A stretch of 41,677 nt of DNA from an uncultured Paracoccaceae bacterium (lineage in GTDB: Bacteria; Pseudomonadota; Alphaproteobacteria; Rhodobacterales; Rhodobacteraceae). The notes beneath the pieces are model-generated. The model did not search any database. It was given only the letters and a program-made list of their open reading frames with translations, and was not told where the DNA came from. The translations under genes were made by a program, and so were the position numbers. Location of the stretch: contig CALIZF010000044.1 of assembly GCA_938028765.1 (NCBI GenBank), forward strand, positions 1 through 41,677, given 5' to 3'. Positions 25,207 through 35,065 of this stretch are shown piece by piece (position 1 is the first letter of the stretch; each line of letters begins with the position of its first letter).

Positions 25207-26520
25207 ATGCGCGCCGTCGTTCACGAGTTGCCGGGCATCCTGCGCCTTGCGGTGCCGATCGTCATCGGCCTGTCGGCCTCGACACTTCTGGGCGTGACCG
25301 ACGCCGTCATGCTCGCCCCGCTCGGCCCGGTGCCGCTGGCGGCGGTCGGGCTGACGACCGGCGTGGCGCTGGTCGTCTATTCGGCGGTGTTCGGCTTTCT
25401 CTCCGCGCTCGGCGTGCGGATCGGCGCGGCCTGGGGCGCGGGCCGGGGACGGCAGATCCCGCTGATCCTGCGCAACGGGCTGATGCTGGGCCTGATCGCG
25501 GGCGGGGGCGGCGCGGCGGCGATGGCGGCAGCCTGGATCGCCTTCCCGCATCTCGGCCAGCCGGCCGAGGTGCTGGCGGCGATGCCGGCCTATTACGCGC
25601 TGATCGCCGCGGTGATGGTGCCCTTCGCGCTGCTGCTGGTGTTCAAGACCGCGTTCGAGGCGGTGGACCGGCCCTGGGCGGGCGTCGCCTTCGCCTTCGT
25701 CGGCACGGTCGCCAACATTCCGCTGACCTACGCGCTGATCTGGGGGATCGGTCCGTTCCCCGCGCTCGGCCTGACCGGGGCTGGCGTCGCCTCGCTGGCG
25801 GCCGAGACACTGGCGCTGGCGGCGGCCTGGGGCTGGTGGCGGTTCGCGCGAGCAACCCGGCGGCTGCGGCTGCGCCGCGGGCTCGACTGGGGCGAGATCC
25901 GCGCGGCCGGGGCCGAGGGCGCGCCGCTCGGCGCGCTTTACGTCGCCGAGACGGCGGCGATCGGGGCCGCGACGGCGATGGTCGGCACCTTCGGCACGGT
26001 GGCGCTGGCGGCGAACCAGGTGGTGTCGTCGGTGGCGAACCTCTTCTACATGCTGCCGCTCGGCGTGGCCGGGGCTGTGGCCTTGCGGGTAGCGCAGGAG
26101 CGCGGCGCGGGCAATGCGGGCGCCTTGCGCCCGATCGCCTTCGCCGCCCTCGGCCTTGCCACGCTGTGGCTGTCGGCCGCGGGGCTGATGCTCGGCTTCG
26201 GCGGCCGGATGATCGCGGCGGCGATCACTGGCGACCCGGCAGTGGTCGCGCTGGCCGCGCAGATGTTCGCGGTGCTGGCGTTGATGCAAGTGATGGACGG
26301 GGTGCAATCGACGATGCTGGGCGCGCTGCGCGGCCTGTCCGACACCGCCTGGCCCGCCGGCGTGTCGCTGGTGGCCTACTGGGCCGTAGCGCTGCCGCTT
26401 GGCTATCTCCTCGCACATGCGGCGGGGTTCGGGCCGGTCGGGGTCTGGGCCGGCTTCGTGGCAGGTCTCGCGCTGGCCGGCGCGGCGCTGACCCTCCGCT
26501 TCGCGCGACGCACGCGGTGA
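25207..26520 (+). CDS. MATE family multidrug/organic cation efflux protein
   Basis: A 437-residue, twelve-segment inner-membrane antiporter of the NorM/DinF-like MATE group. Recognisable parts are the N-terminal half LRLAVPIVIGLSASTLLGVTDAVML, the loop LTTGVALVVYSAVFGFLS, the central PLTYALIWG...LGLTGAGVASLAAE, and the second half LAANQVVSSVANLFYMLPLGVAGAVALRVAQERG with MDGVQSTMLGALRGLSDT. These proteins export cationic drugs using a sodium or proton gradient; the substrate here is unknown. ATG 25207 was chosen as the start of the membrane domain; the open frame begins 84 bases upstream but that part is not membrane-like. It ends 35 bases from the convergent L,D-transpeptidase gene. Confidence 0.92.
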   Translation: MRAVVHELPGILRLAVPIVIGLSASTLLGVTDAVMLAPLGPVPLAAVGLTTGVALVVYSAVFGFLSALGVRIGAAWGAGRGRQIPLILRNGLMLGLIAGGGGAAAMAAAWIAFPHLGQPAEVLAAMPAYYALIAAVMVPFALLLVFKTAFEAVDRPWAGVAFAFVGTVANIPLTYALIWGIGPFPALGLTGAGVASLAAETLALAAAWGWWRFARATRRLRLRRGLDWGEIRAAGAEGAPLGALYVAETAAIGAATAMVGTFGTVALAANQVVSSVANLFYMLPLGVAGAVALRVAQERGAGNAGALRPIAFAALGLATLWLSAAGLMLGFGGRMIAAAITGDPAVVALAAQMFAVLALMQVMDGVQSTMLGALRGLSDTAWPAGVSLVAYWAVALPLGYLLAHAAGFGPVGVWAGFVAGLALAGAALTLRFARRTR

Positions 26521-26555
26521 CGGTCCCGGCGCGCCGTCCGGGCCGCCGCGGTGCG

Positions 26556-27191
26556 TCACAAGACGATCACCTTCGCGCCGATCGGCACACGGTCGAACAG
26601 GTCGATCACGTCCTGGTTGACCATGCGGATGCAGCCCAAGGATGCGGCCGAGCCGATGGTCCACCATTCCGGCGTGCCGTGGATGCGATAGCCGGTATCG
26701 CGGCCCTTGTCGTCGGCGAGATAGATCGCCCGCGCCCCCAGCGGGTTCTGCGGCCCCGGCGGCTGCCCGCCGTCAGCCCAGCGCGCCAGATGGGGCTGCC
26801 GCTCGATCATTTCCTTCGGCGGGTGCCACTTCGGCCAGTGCTGCTTGCGGTCGACATGGGCGGTGCCGGTCCACTCGAACCCCTCGCGCCCGACGCTGAT
26901 CCCGTAGCGCAGCGCCGTCCCGTCGCCCTGCACGAGGTAGAGATAGCGCGCCTTGGTGTCGATCACGATGGTGCCCGGCGCCTCCTTCGTCTGATAGCGG
27001 ACAAGGGCGCGCTGCCAGGCGGCGGGGAACTTCTCGGGCGGGATGGCCGCCAGCTTGTGGCCGCCGTCCTGCCTCGCGACGTAGGGCACCGGCGCCGGCT
27101 GATCCTGCGCCGCGATCCGCACCACGTCCTCGACGCAGGCGGCAAGGACGAGGAAAGCGGCAAGGGCAAGGGCGATGCGAAGGTCAGGCAT
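26556..27191 (-). CDS. L,D-transpeptidase lipoprotein (YkuD domain)
   Basis: A 211-residue envelope enzyme with a lipoprotein-type signal (FLVLAAC, cysteine 19) and a YkuD domain over about residues 73-211. The catalytic motif is intact: histidine 171 in RIHGTPEWWTIGS and cysteine 187 in SLGCIRM. Family members make 3-3 crosslinks in peptidoglycan or attach lipoproteins to it. The insert HWPKWHPPKEMIERQP (118-133) and QNPLGARAIYL are usual in ErfK/YbiS-type enzymes. ATG 27191 was chosen; an ATG at 27200 adds three residues. It faces the MATE gene tail to tail and lies 125 bases downstream of the amidotransferase gene on the same strand. Confidence 0.93.
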   Translation of the reverse strand: MPDLRIALALAAFLVLAACVEDVVRIAAQDQPAPVPYVARQDGGHKLAAIPPEKFPAAWQRALVRYQTKEAPGTIVIDTKARYLYLVQGDGTALRYGISVGREGFEWTGTAHVDRKQHWPKWHPPKEMIERQPHLARWADGGQPPGPQNPLGARAIYLADDKGRDTGYRIHGTPEWWTIGSAASLGCIRMVNQDVIDLFDRVPIGAKVIVL

Positions 27192-27316
27192 GGGGTGCAC
27201 CGGGTATCGATGCGCGCGAGGCTAACCCACGGATGCGCTTCTGCACAGCCCCGCCCGCGCGATACTGGTCCGGCGGCGGTGGTGCCCCCGGATCGGCCGC
27301 CGGCGGCGCCGCGCGG

Positions 27317-28108
27317 TCAGGCCGTTCGGCGCGCCGGCCGGCGCAGGCCCTGGGCCCAGGCGGCTACGGCGGCCCCGAATGCCTCGAACAGCGGCCGCGA
27401 GACGGGATCCTCGCCCGCCTTCCATTCCGGGTGCCATTGCACCGACAGGGTGAAGCCCGGCGCATCCCTGACATAGATCGCCTCGGGCGTTCCGTCGGGG
27501 GCGAGGCCGTCGATCACGATGCGCGGACCGGGGCGCGCGATCCCCTGGCCGTGCAGGGTGTTCGTCATCACCTCTTCCGCGCCCATCAGCCGGGCGAAAA
27601 CGCCGCCGGGGGTGAACCGCACCGGATGGCGCAGGGCGAACTTTTCCTCGAGCGTGCCGTCGGGCGGCATCCGGTGGTTCATCCGCCCCGGCAGCTCGCG
27701 GATTTCGGGGTGCAGCGTGCCGCCCATGGCCACGTTCACCTCCTGGAACCCGCGGCAGATGCCGAGGAAGGGCTGTCCCCGGTCCACGCAGGCGCGGATC
27801 AGCGGCAGCGTGATCGCATCGCGGCAGCGGTCGAAACAGCCGTGCGCGGGCGTTTCCGCCTCGCCGTATTCGCTGGGGTGCACATTCGGGCGGCCGCCGG
27901 TCAGCAGGAAACCGTCGCAGGTCTCGAGGAGCTCATCCACCGCGACCAGCCGCGGGTCGGACGGGATCACGACCGGCAGACAGCCCGACACCCGGGCCAC
28001 CGCTTCCGAGTTCATCAGGCCGGTGCCGTGGACCGGATAGGCATTGTCGATCAGCGACAGGTTGCCGATGATTCCCACAACCGGCCGTCGCCGTCCGCCG
28101 CGCGCCAT
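27317..28108 (-). CDS. class I glutamine amidotransferase-like hydrolase (PuuD-like)
   Basis: A 263-residue cytosolic hydrolase of the peptidase C26 / gamma-glutamyl-GABA hydrolase group. The catalytic triad is complete: nucleophile C118 in GICRGFQEVNVAMGG, H226 and E228 in SVQWHPEW. The N-terminal PVVGIIGN and LLTGGRPNVHPSEYG are typical of PuuD, which releases GABA from gamma-glutamyl-GABA in putrescine breakdown. No other puu gene is near, so the substrate is uncertain. ATG 28108 was chosen because family similarity starts just after it and GGGAAGGGAA precedes it; the frame stays open for 37 more codons upstream. The 144 bases upstream, up to the end of malate synthase, probably hold its promoter. 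Confidence 0.9.
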   Translation of the reverse strand: MARGGRRRPVVGIIGNLSLIDNAYPVHGTGLMNSEAVARVSGCLPVVIPSDPRLVAVDELLETCDGFLLTGGRPNVHPSEYGEAETPAHGCFDRCRDAITLPLIRACVDRGQPFLGICRGFQEVNVAMGGTLHPEIRELPGRMNHRMPPDGTLEEKFALRHPVRFTPGGVFARLMGAEEVMTNTLHGQGIARPGPRIVIDGLAPDGTPEAIYVRDAPGFTLSVQWHPEWKAGEDPVSRPLFEAFGAAVAAWAQGLRRPARRTA

Positions 28109-28252
28109 GTGGTTCCCTTCCCGTTTTCCGCAACATAGGAAAACCGCCACGTCCGGGGAAGGCCCGGCCGTGCACAGCGCAGCCTCCGGATCGGCAGATG
28201 ACCGCCGATCATGCATCACGTCGGACGCAGGGAACGCAAGCGCGGCGCGCGG

Positions 28253-30421
28253 TCAGGCGCCGCGCGCGGATGTCGCGCCGGCCGCCTTCGCCAGGGCCCG
28301 GTGCGCGTGCAGGATGGGTTCGGTATAGCCCGAGGGCTGGTTGCGCCCCTCGAACACCAGCGCCATGGCGGCGCGAAACGCCGGCCCGTCGAACCCCGGC
28401 GCCATCGGCCGATAGGCCGGGTCGCCCGCGTTCTGCCGGTCCACCACCGCCGCCATGCGGCGCATCGCGTCCTCGACCGCCTCGCGCCCGACGACGCCGT
28501 GGTGCAGCCAATTCGCCAGCGCCTGTGACGAGATGCGGCAGGTCGCGCGATCCTCCATCAGGCCCACGTCGTGAATGTCCGGCACCTTGGAACAGCCGAT
28601 CCCCTGATCGACCCAGCGGACGACATACCCGAGGATGCCCTGGCAGTTGTTCTCGACCTCGGCCATCACCTGCGCGGGGGTCCACTTGCGGTAGGCGGCC
28701 AGCGGGATTTCCAGCAGCGCCTCGAGATGCGCGCGCCGCCCGCCCGCCTTCAGCCGCCGCTGCACCGCGAACACATCGACCCGGTGGTAATGCAGCGCAT
28801 GCAGCGTCGCCGCCGTCGGGCTGGGCACCCAGGCGGTGTTGGCGCCGGCGCGCGGATGCTCGATCTTCTGGTCGAGCATCGCCGCCATCAGATCGGGGGC
28901 CGCCCACATGCCCTTGCCGATCTGCGCCCGCCCGGACAGCCCGCATTCGAGGCCGATGTCCACGTTGCGGTCCTCGTAGGCGCGGAACCAGGGCTTGCGC
29001 TTGATGAACTCCTTGCGGCTGAAAGGCCCCGCCTCCATCGAGGTGTGGATTTCGTCCCCCGTCCGGTCGAGGAAACCGGTATTGATGAAGGCGATCCGCG
29101 CCCTGGCCGCGCGAATGCACTGCTTGAGGTTGGCCGATGTGCGCCGTTCCTCGTCCATGACGCCTAGCTTGACCGTGTTGCGCGGCAGGGCCAGCACGTC
29201 CTCGACCCGGTCGAAGGTCTCGACCGCGAAGGCGACCTCGTCGGGCCCGTGCATCTTCGGCTTCACGACATACACCGATCCGGTGGCGGAGTTGCGCGGC
29301 CCCTCGGGCTTCTTGAGGTCGTGCAGCGCGATCAGCACGGTCAGCATAGCGTCCATCAGCCCCTCGGGGGCCTCGGTCCCGTCGCGGAGGCGGATCGCGG
29401 GCGTGGTCATCAGGTGGCCGACGTTGCGCACCCACATCAGCGCCCGCCCCCGCACCGTTCTGGGGCTGCCGTCGGGCGCGGTGAATACCCTGTCTTCCGC
29501 CATGCGCCGCAGGATGCTGCGCCCGCCCTTCTCGAACGTCGCCGTCAGGTCGCCCCGCATCAGGCCCAGCCAGTTGCGATAGGCCCCCACCTTGTCCTCG
29601 GCATCGACGCAAGCGACCGAATCCTCGCAATCCATGATCGCGGTCAGCGCGCTTTCCAGCCGCACGTCGGCGAGCAGCGCCTGGTCGCGCGCGCCGATCG
29701 GGTGGGCACGGTCGAACACCAGTTCGACGTGCAGGCCGTTGTTCACCAGCAGGACCGAGTCGGGCGCCCTGGGGTTCCCGATCCAGCCCGCGAACTTGCC
29801 CGGCTGTTCGAGCGGGTGGTCGTCCACCAGGAGCTGCCCGCCCTGGACATGATAGCGCCGCGCGTCGGCGTGGCTGGTGCCGCGGACCGGAAAGGCCTCG
29901 TCGAGAAAGACCCGGGCGCGCGCCACCACCCGCGCGCCCCGGCCGCGGTCGTAGCCGCCGGGCGGCGGGGGCGACCCCATCGCATCGGTGCCGTAGAGCG
30001 CATCATAGAGGCTGCCCCAGCGGGCGTTCGCCGCATTCAGCGCATAACGGGCGTTGGTGATCGGCACCACCAGCTGCGGCCCGGCGACGGTCGCGATCTC
30101 GGGATCGACGTTCGCGGTCTCGATCGTGAAGTCGTCGCCCTCGGGAAGAAGATAGCCGATCTCTTCCAGGAAGGCGCGGTAGGCGGCCGGATCGTGGGTC
30201 TGGTTGCGCCGGGCGCGGTGCCAGGCGTCGATCTGCGCCTGCAGCGCGTCCCGCCGGTCCAGAAGGGCGCGGTTCTTCGGGGCGAGGTCGTGCAGCAGGG
30301 CCGAGAACCCGGCCCAGAACGCGCCGGGCGCAAGGCCCGTGCCCGGAAGCGCCTCGCCCTCCACGAAATCGGCCAGCACAGGATCCACGGCAAGCCCGGC
30401 CCGATCCATCCGTTCCCGCAT
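28253..30421 (-). CDS. glcB: malate synthase G
   Basis: A 722-residue, single-chain malate synthase of the G isoform (E. coli GlcB is about the same length), condensing acetyl-CoA with glyoxylate to malate. Diagnostic parts include [47 protein letters not shown], the active-site arginine region [28 protein letters not shown], and the C-terminal [12 protein letters not shown] and [12 protein letters not shown]. It serves acetate or glycolate assimilation. No isocitrate lyase or glycolate oxidase gene is adjacent, so it stands alone. The start ATG 30421 precedes the usual N-terminus ([16 protein letters not shown]). The photolyase/DUF2256 pair lies 73 bases upstream on the same strand. Confidence 0.97.
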   Translation of the reverse strand: MRERMDRAGLAVDPVLADFVEGEALPGTGLAPGAFWAGFSALLHDLAPKNRALLDRRDALQAQIDAWHRARRNQTHDPAAYRAFLEEIGYLLPEGDDFTIETANVDPEIATVAGPQLVVPITNARYALNAANARWGSLYDALYGTDAMGSPPPPGGYDRGRGARVVARARVFLDEAFPVRGTSHADARRYHVQGGQLLVDDHPLEQPGKFAGWIGNPRAPDSVLLVNNGLHVELVFDRAHPIGARDQALLADVRLESALTAIMDCEDSVACVDAEDKVGAYRNWLGLMRGDLTATFEKGGRSILRRMAEDRVFTAPDGSPRTVRGRALMWVRNVGHLMTTPAIRLRDGTEAPEGLMDAMLTVLIALHDLKKPEGPRNSATGSVYVVKPKMHGPDEVAFAVETFDRVEDVLALPRNTVKLGVMDEERRTSANLKQCIRAARARIAFINTGFLDRTGDEIHTSMEAGPFSRKEFIKRKPWFRAYEDRNVDIGLECGLSGRAQIGKGMWAAPDLMAAMLDQKIEHPRAGANTAWVPSPTAATLHALHYHRVDVFAVQRRLKAGGRRAHLEALLEIPLAAYRKWTPAQVMAEVENNCQGILGYVVRWVDQGIGCSKVPDIHDVGLMEDRATCRISSQALANWLHHGVVGREAVEDAMRRMAAVVDRQNAGDPAYRPMAPGFDGPAFRAAMALVFEGRNQPSGYTEPILHAHRALAKAAGATSARGA

Positions 30422-30494
30422 GACATGACTCACTTTCCGAAGCGGCGCGGCACGGATTAGGGAACGAGTTTCCGATATGCAACACGCGTCCCGA

Positions 30495-30662
30495 TCAGGG
30501 CACGGTGCCGGACTTATGCCGCCGCCCGTCGGCGCGGCAACGGTCGGAACAGTAGCGCACCTCGTTCCAGACCTTCGCCCACTTCTTCCGCCAGGCGAAG
30601 GGCCGGCCGCAGGCGGCGCAGGTCCGGGTGGGCAGGTCCGCCTTCCGGCGCATCTTCGGCAT
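30495..30662 (-). CDS. DUF2256 small zinc-ribbon-like protein
   Basis: A 55-residue basic protein with two cysteine pairs, C15-x2-C18 ([14 protein letters not shown]) and C38-x3-C42 (YCSDRCR), a compact zinc-ribbon layout. The consensus [20 protein letters not shown], then [11 protein letters not shown], identifies DUF2256. In other bacteria this family often lies beside cryptochrome or photolyase genes, as here: it begins 4 bases after the photolyase stop on the same strand, so the two are surely co-transcribed. Function is unknown; nucleic-acid binding or an accessory role for the photolyase is inference. It is short and easily missed. Confidence 0.88.
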   Translation of the reverse strand: MPKMRRKADLPTRTCAACGRPFAWRKKWAKVWNEVRYCSDRCRADGRRHKSGTVP

Positions 30663-30666
30663 GGCG

Positions 30667-32196
30667 TCACAGGTCCAGCATCAGCTGCGCCGCGGGCGCG
30701 CGCCGGGCGCGCGGGCGGCGGCGGGGCATGCGGTCGTTCACGAAACGGCCCTGCGGATCCTTGCGGCTGGCGTGGCGGTCGGCCACGGCAGCCGCGGCCT
30801 CGCGGAAGCCCGCGCGGGCGCGCAGCGCAAAGACCGCCGCCTTCGCCGCGCGGGCCGCAGCGGCGAGGTCCACCACCGGCTCGGGGTAGGCGCGGCCGAG
30901 GAAGCCGGGCGCGCCCGGCCACAGCCAGGGCTGGTGCAGGAAGGCGTCGGGCACCGGGGCAAGCTCGGGCACCCACCGGCGGGTGAAGGCGCCCGCGGGA
31001 TCGTGCTCCATCCCCTGCTTCACCGGATTGTAGAGGCGGATCGTGTTGATCCCTGTGGTGCCCGACTGCATCTGCACTTGCGGCCAATGGATGCCGGGTT
31101 CGTAGTCGGTGAACCGCCGCGCCAGCACCGGCCCGGTCGCCCGCCAGTCGAGCCAGAGGTGGTAGGACGCGAACGACACCAGCATCGCCCGCATGCGGAA
31201 GTTGAGCCACCCCGTTGCATCCAGATAGCGCATGCAGGCATCGACGAAAGGCACACCGGTCTCGCCTTGCGCCCAGGCGGCCAGCCGCGCCGCGTCCGGC
31301 TCGCGCGGGCGCAGCGCCTCGGTCGCGGGGTGCAGGCAGCGCGTCTCGATCGCAGGCTCGTCCTCCAGCTTCTGCATGAAGTGGTCGCGCCAGGCGAGGC
31401 GCGCCGCGAAGCTTTTCAGCGCGCCGGACCACAGACCACCCGGCCGCGCCGCCGCCCGCGCCGCTGCCGCCTGCGCCGCCTCGCGCGCCGACAGCGTGCC
31501 GAGCGCGAGGTGCGGCGACAGGCGCGAACAGGCGCGTTCGCCCGTGACGGGCGAGGCCATGCCGGCGCGATACCCCTCGCCCCGCTGCGCAAGGAAGCTG
31601 TCCAGCAGCAGAAGCCCCTGCCCCCGTCCGCCCGGCTGCCGGTGCGGGCAGCGGTCGTCGGCCAGCCGCAGGGCGCGGGCGGTCGGGATCGGCCCGGGCT
31701 CGACCCCCGGCACGGGGTCCAGCGCGGCAGGCGCCGGGACTGGCGGGGCCGCCATGAAGGCGTCGCGCCGGGCCGCCCAGCCGTCGCGCCCCTTCAGCCT
31801 GCGCACCACGCCCGCCTGCGGCAGTTCCTCCCAGGGCACGCCGGACGCCCGCGCCCAGGCGGCCACGCGGCGGTCGCGGGCGTAGGTCCAGAGGTTGCCG
31901 GTCTCTTCGTGGCTGACGATGCGGCCGATCCGGTGCGCCCGCGCCAGCCGCGCGATGACCTCGACCGCATCGCCCGTCCGCACCACCAGGGGTGCGCCGA
32001 GCCGGTCGAGATCGGCGCGAAGGTCGGCAAGGCATTCGGCGGTAAAGGCCCATTGCCGCGCGGCCGTGTCGGGCAGGCGCCAATAGTCCGGCTCGACGAT
32101 GTAGAGCGGCAGGACGCGCCCGAGGGCCGCCGCGCGGGTCAGGGCGGGGTGATCGGCCACCCGAAGGTCGCGCTTGAACCAGACAAGAACATTCAT
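30667..32196 (-). CDS. deoxyribodipyrimidine photolyase / cryptochrome family flavoprotein
   Basis: A 509-residue FAD-binding protein. The N-terminal photolyase domain begins [17 protein letters not shown] and contains [18 protein letters not shown]. The C-terminal FAD domain contains [54 protein letters not shown] and [17 protein letters not shown]. The tryptophan-rich C-terminal part (HQPWLWPG) is typical of the proteobacterial cryptochrome-like subgroup annotated either as photolyase or cryptochrome. Light-driven repair of pyrimidine dimers is the family role, but some members are photoreceptors. ATG 32196 is the only start at the domain boundary. The last 20 residues are arginine-rich. 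It is the first gene of a unit with DUF2256; the 316-base divergent gap to pepN holds its promoter. A TAGATA-like box lies about 12 bases upstream of the ATG. Confidence 0.9.
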   Translation of the reverse strand: MNVLVWFKRDLRVADHPALTRAAALGRVLPLYIVEPDYWRLPDTAARQWAFTAECLADLRADLDRLGAPLVVRTGDAVEVIARLARAHRIGRIVSHEETGNLWTYARDRRVAAWARASGVPWEELPQAGVVRRLKGRDGWAARRDAFMAAPPVPAPAALDPVPGVEPGPIPTARALRLADDRCPHRQPGGRGQGLLLLDSFLAQRGEGYRAGMASPVTGERACSRLSPHLALGTLSAREAAQAAAARAAARPGGLWSGALKSFAARLAWRDHFMQKLEDEPAIETRCLHPATEALRPREPDAARLAAWAQGETGVPFVDACMRYLDATGWLNFRMRAMLVSFASYHLWLDWRATGPVLARRFTDYEPGIHWPQVQMQSGTTGINTIRLYNPVKQGMEHDPAGAFTRRWVPELAPVPDAFLHQPWLWPGAPGFLGRAYPEPVVDLAAAARAAKAAVFALRARAGFREAAAAVADRHASRKDPQGRFVNDRMPRRRPRARRAPAAQLMLDL

Positions 32197-32512
32197 GGAA
32201 CAATATCTAGCACAGCCGCGCGCGGTGGAAAGCCGGACGATGGCACGGCGCCGGGCCCGGGCGGAGGGTTGCGTGGGTATTCGGGGCAAGATGACGCAGC
32301 GATCGCAGGGGCGGGGCGGGCGGTGGTGCGCCGCGGACGAGGCCGCGCCGATGCCCGGTTGCGCGCGCTCGGGGGCGTCGGCAAGGCGGACAGGGTTCGC
32401 GATGCGTCGCCCGCGGATGCGGGAGGTTCCCGCGTCGCGCCCGCCGCGCCCCGAAGCGCGGGGGTTGCAGCCGCCGCGCACGGCCTTACACCTGGGCGTG
32501 CAGGAGGTTCCC
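32197..32512. other. divergent intergenic region between photolyase and pepN
   Basis: These 316 bases hold no gene I can support. Near the photolyase side is an AT-rich GATATTG element. Near the pepN side is a small hairpin GCGGGA-GGT-TCCCGC (about 32420-32434). Part of it, GGAGGTTCCC at 32422-32431, is repeated exactly at 32503-32512 as the pepN ribosome binding site and leader. Confidence 0.5.
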
Positions 32513-35065
32513 ATGCACGACGGCAGCCCGCAGCCCATCTTTCTGGCCGATTACCGACCCTTTCCCTTCGCCGTCACGGGCGTCGCGCTGACGTTCCGAC
32601 TGGACCCCGACCGCACGCGCGTGACCGCCCGGGTCGGCTTCGCCCCGCGCGGTCCGCGCACCGACCTCCGGCTGGACGGCGAGGGACCGCGGCTGCTCCG
32701 TGCCGCGATCGACCGGCGCGTGCTGGACCTGACGCCCGACGAAACCGGCCTGACCGTGCCCGCGGCCCTGCTGCCCGACGGCCCCTTCACGCTCGAAACC
32801 GAGGTCGAGATCGCGCCGGCGGCGAATACCGCGCTCGAGGGCCTCTACATCTCGCGCGGGCTCTACTGCACGCAGTGCGAGGCGGAGGGGTTCCGCAGGA
32901 TCACCTTCTACCCCGACCGGCCCGACGTGATGGCGCCCTTCCGGGTGCGGATCGAGGCGGACCTGCCCGTCCTGCTGTCGAACGGCAACCCGGTCGCGTC
33001 CGGCCCCGGCTGGGCAGAGTGGCAAGATCCCTGGCCCAAACCCGCCTATCTCTTCGCCCTTGTCGCGGGCGATCTTGCCGCGGTGCGCGACCGCTTCGTC
33101 ACCCGGTCGGGCCGAGCGGTGGATCTTGCCATCTGGGTCCGGCCGGGCGACGAGGGACGCTGCGGCTGGGCGATGGACAGCCTGAAGCGGTCGATGCGAT
33201 GGGACGAGGAGGTCTACGGGCGCGAATACGACCTCGACGTGTTCAACATCGTCGCGGTGGACGACTTCAACATGGGCGCGATGGAGAACAAGGGGCTGAA
33301 CATCTTCAACGCCCGCTATGTCCTTGCCAGCCCCGCGACCGCGACCGACGACGACTTCGCGCGGATCGAGGCGATCGTGGCGCACGAATACTTCCACAAC
33401 TGGACCGGCAACCGGATCACCTGCCGCGACTGGTTCCAGCTGTGCCTGAAGGAAGGGCTGACCGTCTTCCGCGACCAGCAGTTCACCGGCGACACCCGCA
33501 GCCACGCGGTGAAGCGGATCGAGGACGTGCTGGCCCTGCGCGCGCGTCAGTTCCGCGAGGACGCAGGGCCCCTGTCGCATCCCGTGCGACCCGAGAGCTT
33601 TGTCGAGATCAACAACTTCTACACCGCCACCGTCTACGAGAAGGGGGCCGAGCTGATCGGAATGCTGCGTCGCCTGGTGGGGGCGGAGGGCTACGACCGC
33701 GCGGTGGCGCTCTACTTCGACCGGCACGACGGGCAGGCCTGCACGATCGAGGACTGGCTGCGCGCGTTCGAGGACGCGACGGGCCGCGATCTGTCGCAGT
33801 TCCGCCTGTGGTATTCCCAGGCCGGCACCCCCCGCGTCCGCGTCACCGAGGACTGGTCGCCCGGACGCTACGCACTGACGCTCGAACAGCACACGCCCCC
33901 GACACCCGGCCAGCCGCAGAAGGCGCCGCTGCACATTCCCGTTGCCGTCGGCCTTCTCAACCCCAACGGCGACGAGGTCGTGCCGACGACCATCCTCGAG
34001 CTGCGGCAGACGCGGCAGACCTTCGTGTGGAAAGGGCTGGCGGCCCGGCCCGTGCCCTCGATCCTGCGGGGCTTCTCGGCGCCTGTGATCCTCGAGCACG
34101 ACCGGACGGATGCCGAACGCGCCTTCCTGCTCGCGCACGACACCGACACCTTCAACCGTTGGGAGGCCGGCCGGGCGCTGGCGAAGGCGGTGCTGGCGCG
34201 GATGATCACCGACAACGCAGCACCGGGGCCGGACTGGCTGGCGGCGCTCGAACGCCTGTTGCGGGACGAGACGCTCGATCCTGCGTTCCGCGCCCTCTGC
34301 CTGCGCCTGCCCGGCGAGGACGACATGGCCCAGACCCTGCACGACGCGGGCCTGGTGCCGGACCCCGCGCGCATCCATGCCGCCCGGCGGCGGCTCGCCG
34401 ATGCGCTGGCCCGCCATCTCGGCCCGCATCTGCCCGCGACCTACGACGCGCTGGCGGTGCCCGGCCCCTACAGCCCCGAACCGCGCGCGGCAGGCGCCCG
34501 GGCGCTGCGGCTCGCGGTGCTCGGGCTGATGACGCGGCTCGACGGCGGGGCGCGGGCCGCGCGCGCCTTCGCCGCGGCCGACAACATGACCGACCAGACC
34601 GGCGCGCTCGCCTGCCTGATCGAGGCGGGCGCGGCGCACGACGCAGTCGAGGCGTTCGAGCGGCAATGGCGGCACGACCGACTGGTGATGGACAAATGGT
34701 TCGCCCTCCAGATCGCCCACGCCGATCCCGACCGCGCCGTGCCGGTGGCCGAACGGCTGACGCGCCACCCCGATTTCGACTGGAAGAACCCCAACCGCTT
34801 CCGCGCCGTGATCGGCGCGCTGGCCGGCAACCACGCCGGGTTCCACCACGCGAGCGGGGCGGGCTACCGCTTCGTCGCCGACTGGCTGATCCGGCTCGAT
34901 CCGTTGAACCCGCAGACGGCCGCGCGGATGTCCACGGCCTTCGAGACCTGGGCGCGCTACGACGCCGACCGCCAGGCGCTGATCCGGGGCGAGCTTGTTC
35001 GGATCGCCGCCGCCCCGGGCCTGTCGCGCGATCTGGGCGAGATGGTCGGACGGATGCTAAGCTAG
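32513..35065 (+). CDS. pepN: aminopeptidase N (M1 family)
   Basis: An 850-residue zinc metallopeptidase that removes N-terminal residues from peptides in the cytosol. The exopeptidase motif GAMEN lies at residues 255-259 and the zinc motif HEYFH at 291-295 followed by NWTGNR, with the third zinc ligand in LKEGLTVFRDQQF. Other markers are GLYCTQCEAEGFRRITFYPDRPDVM and FVEINNFYTATVYEKGAELIGML. Length is close to the E. coli type (870). It starts 6 bases after AGGAGG (32502-32507); the frame is open further upstream but non-protein-like. The last codon before stop overlaps the opposite gene: the palindrome CTAG (35062-35065) supplies the stop codons of both. Confidence 0.97.
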   Translation: MHDGSPQPIFLADYRPFPFAVTGVALTFRLDPDRTRVTARVGFAPRGPRTDLRLDGEGPRLLRAAIDRRVLDLTPDETGLTVPAALLPDGPFTLETEVEIAPAANTALEGLYISRGLYCTQCEAEGFRRITFYPDRPDVMAPFRVRIEADLPVLLSNGNPVASGPGWAEWQDPWPKPAYLFALVAGDLAAVRDRFVTRSGRAVDLAIWVRPGDEGRCGWAMDSLKRSMRWDEEVYGREYDLDVFNIVAVDDFNMGAMENKGLNIFNARYVLASPATATDDDFARIEAIVAHEYFHNWTGNRITCRDWFQLCLKEGLTVFRDQQFTGDTRSHAVKRIEDVLALRARQFREDAGPLSHPVRPESFVEINNFYTATVYEKGAELIGMLRRLVGAEGYDRAVALYFDRHDGQACTIEDWLRAFEDATGRDLSQFRLWYSQAGTPRVRVTEDWSPGRYALTLEQHTPPTPGQPQKAPLHIPVAVGLLNPNGDEVVPTTILELRQTRQTFVWKGLAARPVPSILRGFSAPVILEHDRTDAERAFLLAHDTDTFNRWEAGRALAKAVLARMITDNAAPGPDWLAALERLLRDETLDPAFRALCLRLPGEDDMAQTLHDAGLVPDPARIHAARRRLADALARHLGPHLPATYDALAVPGPYSPEPRAAGARALRLAVLGLMTRLDGGARAARAFAAADNMTDQTGALACLIEAGAAHDAVEAFERQWRHDRLVMDKWFALQIAHADPDRAVPVAERLTRHPDFDWKNPNRFRAVIGALAGNHAGFHHASGAGYRFVADWLIRLDPLNPQTAARMSTAFETWARYDADRQALIRGELVRIAAAPGLSRDLGEMVGRMLS

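Noticed and set aside
28253..32203. One 1316-codon minus-strand frame spanning malate synthase and photolyase
   Set aside because: Only its C-terminal 722 codons are malate synthase; the rest is a shadow of the photolyase gene, which is in another frame. It is not a fusion.
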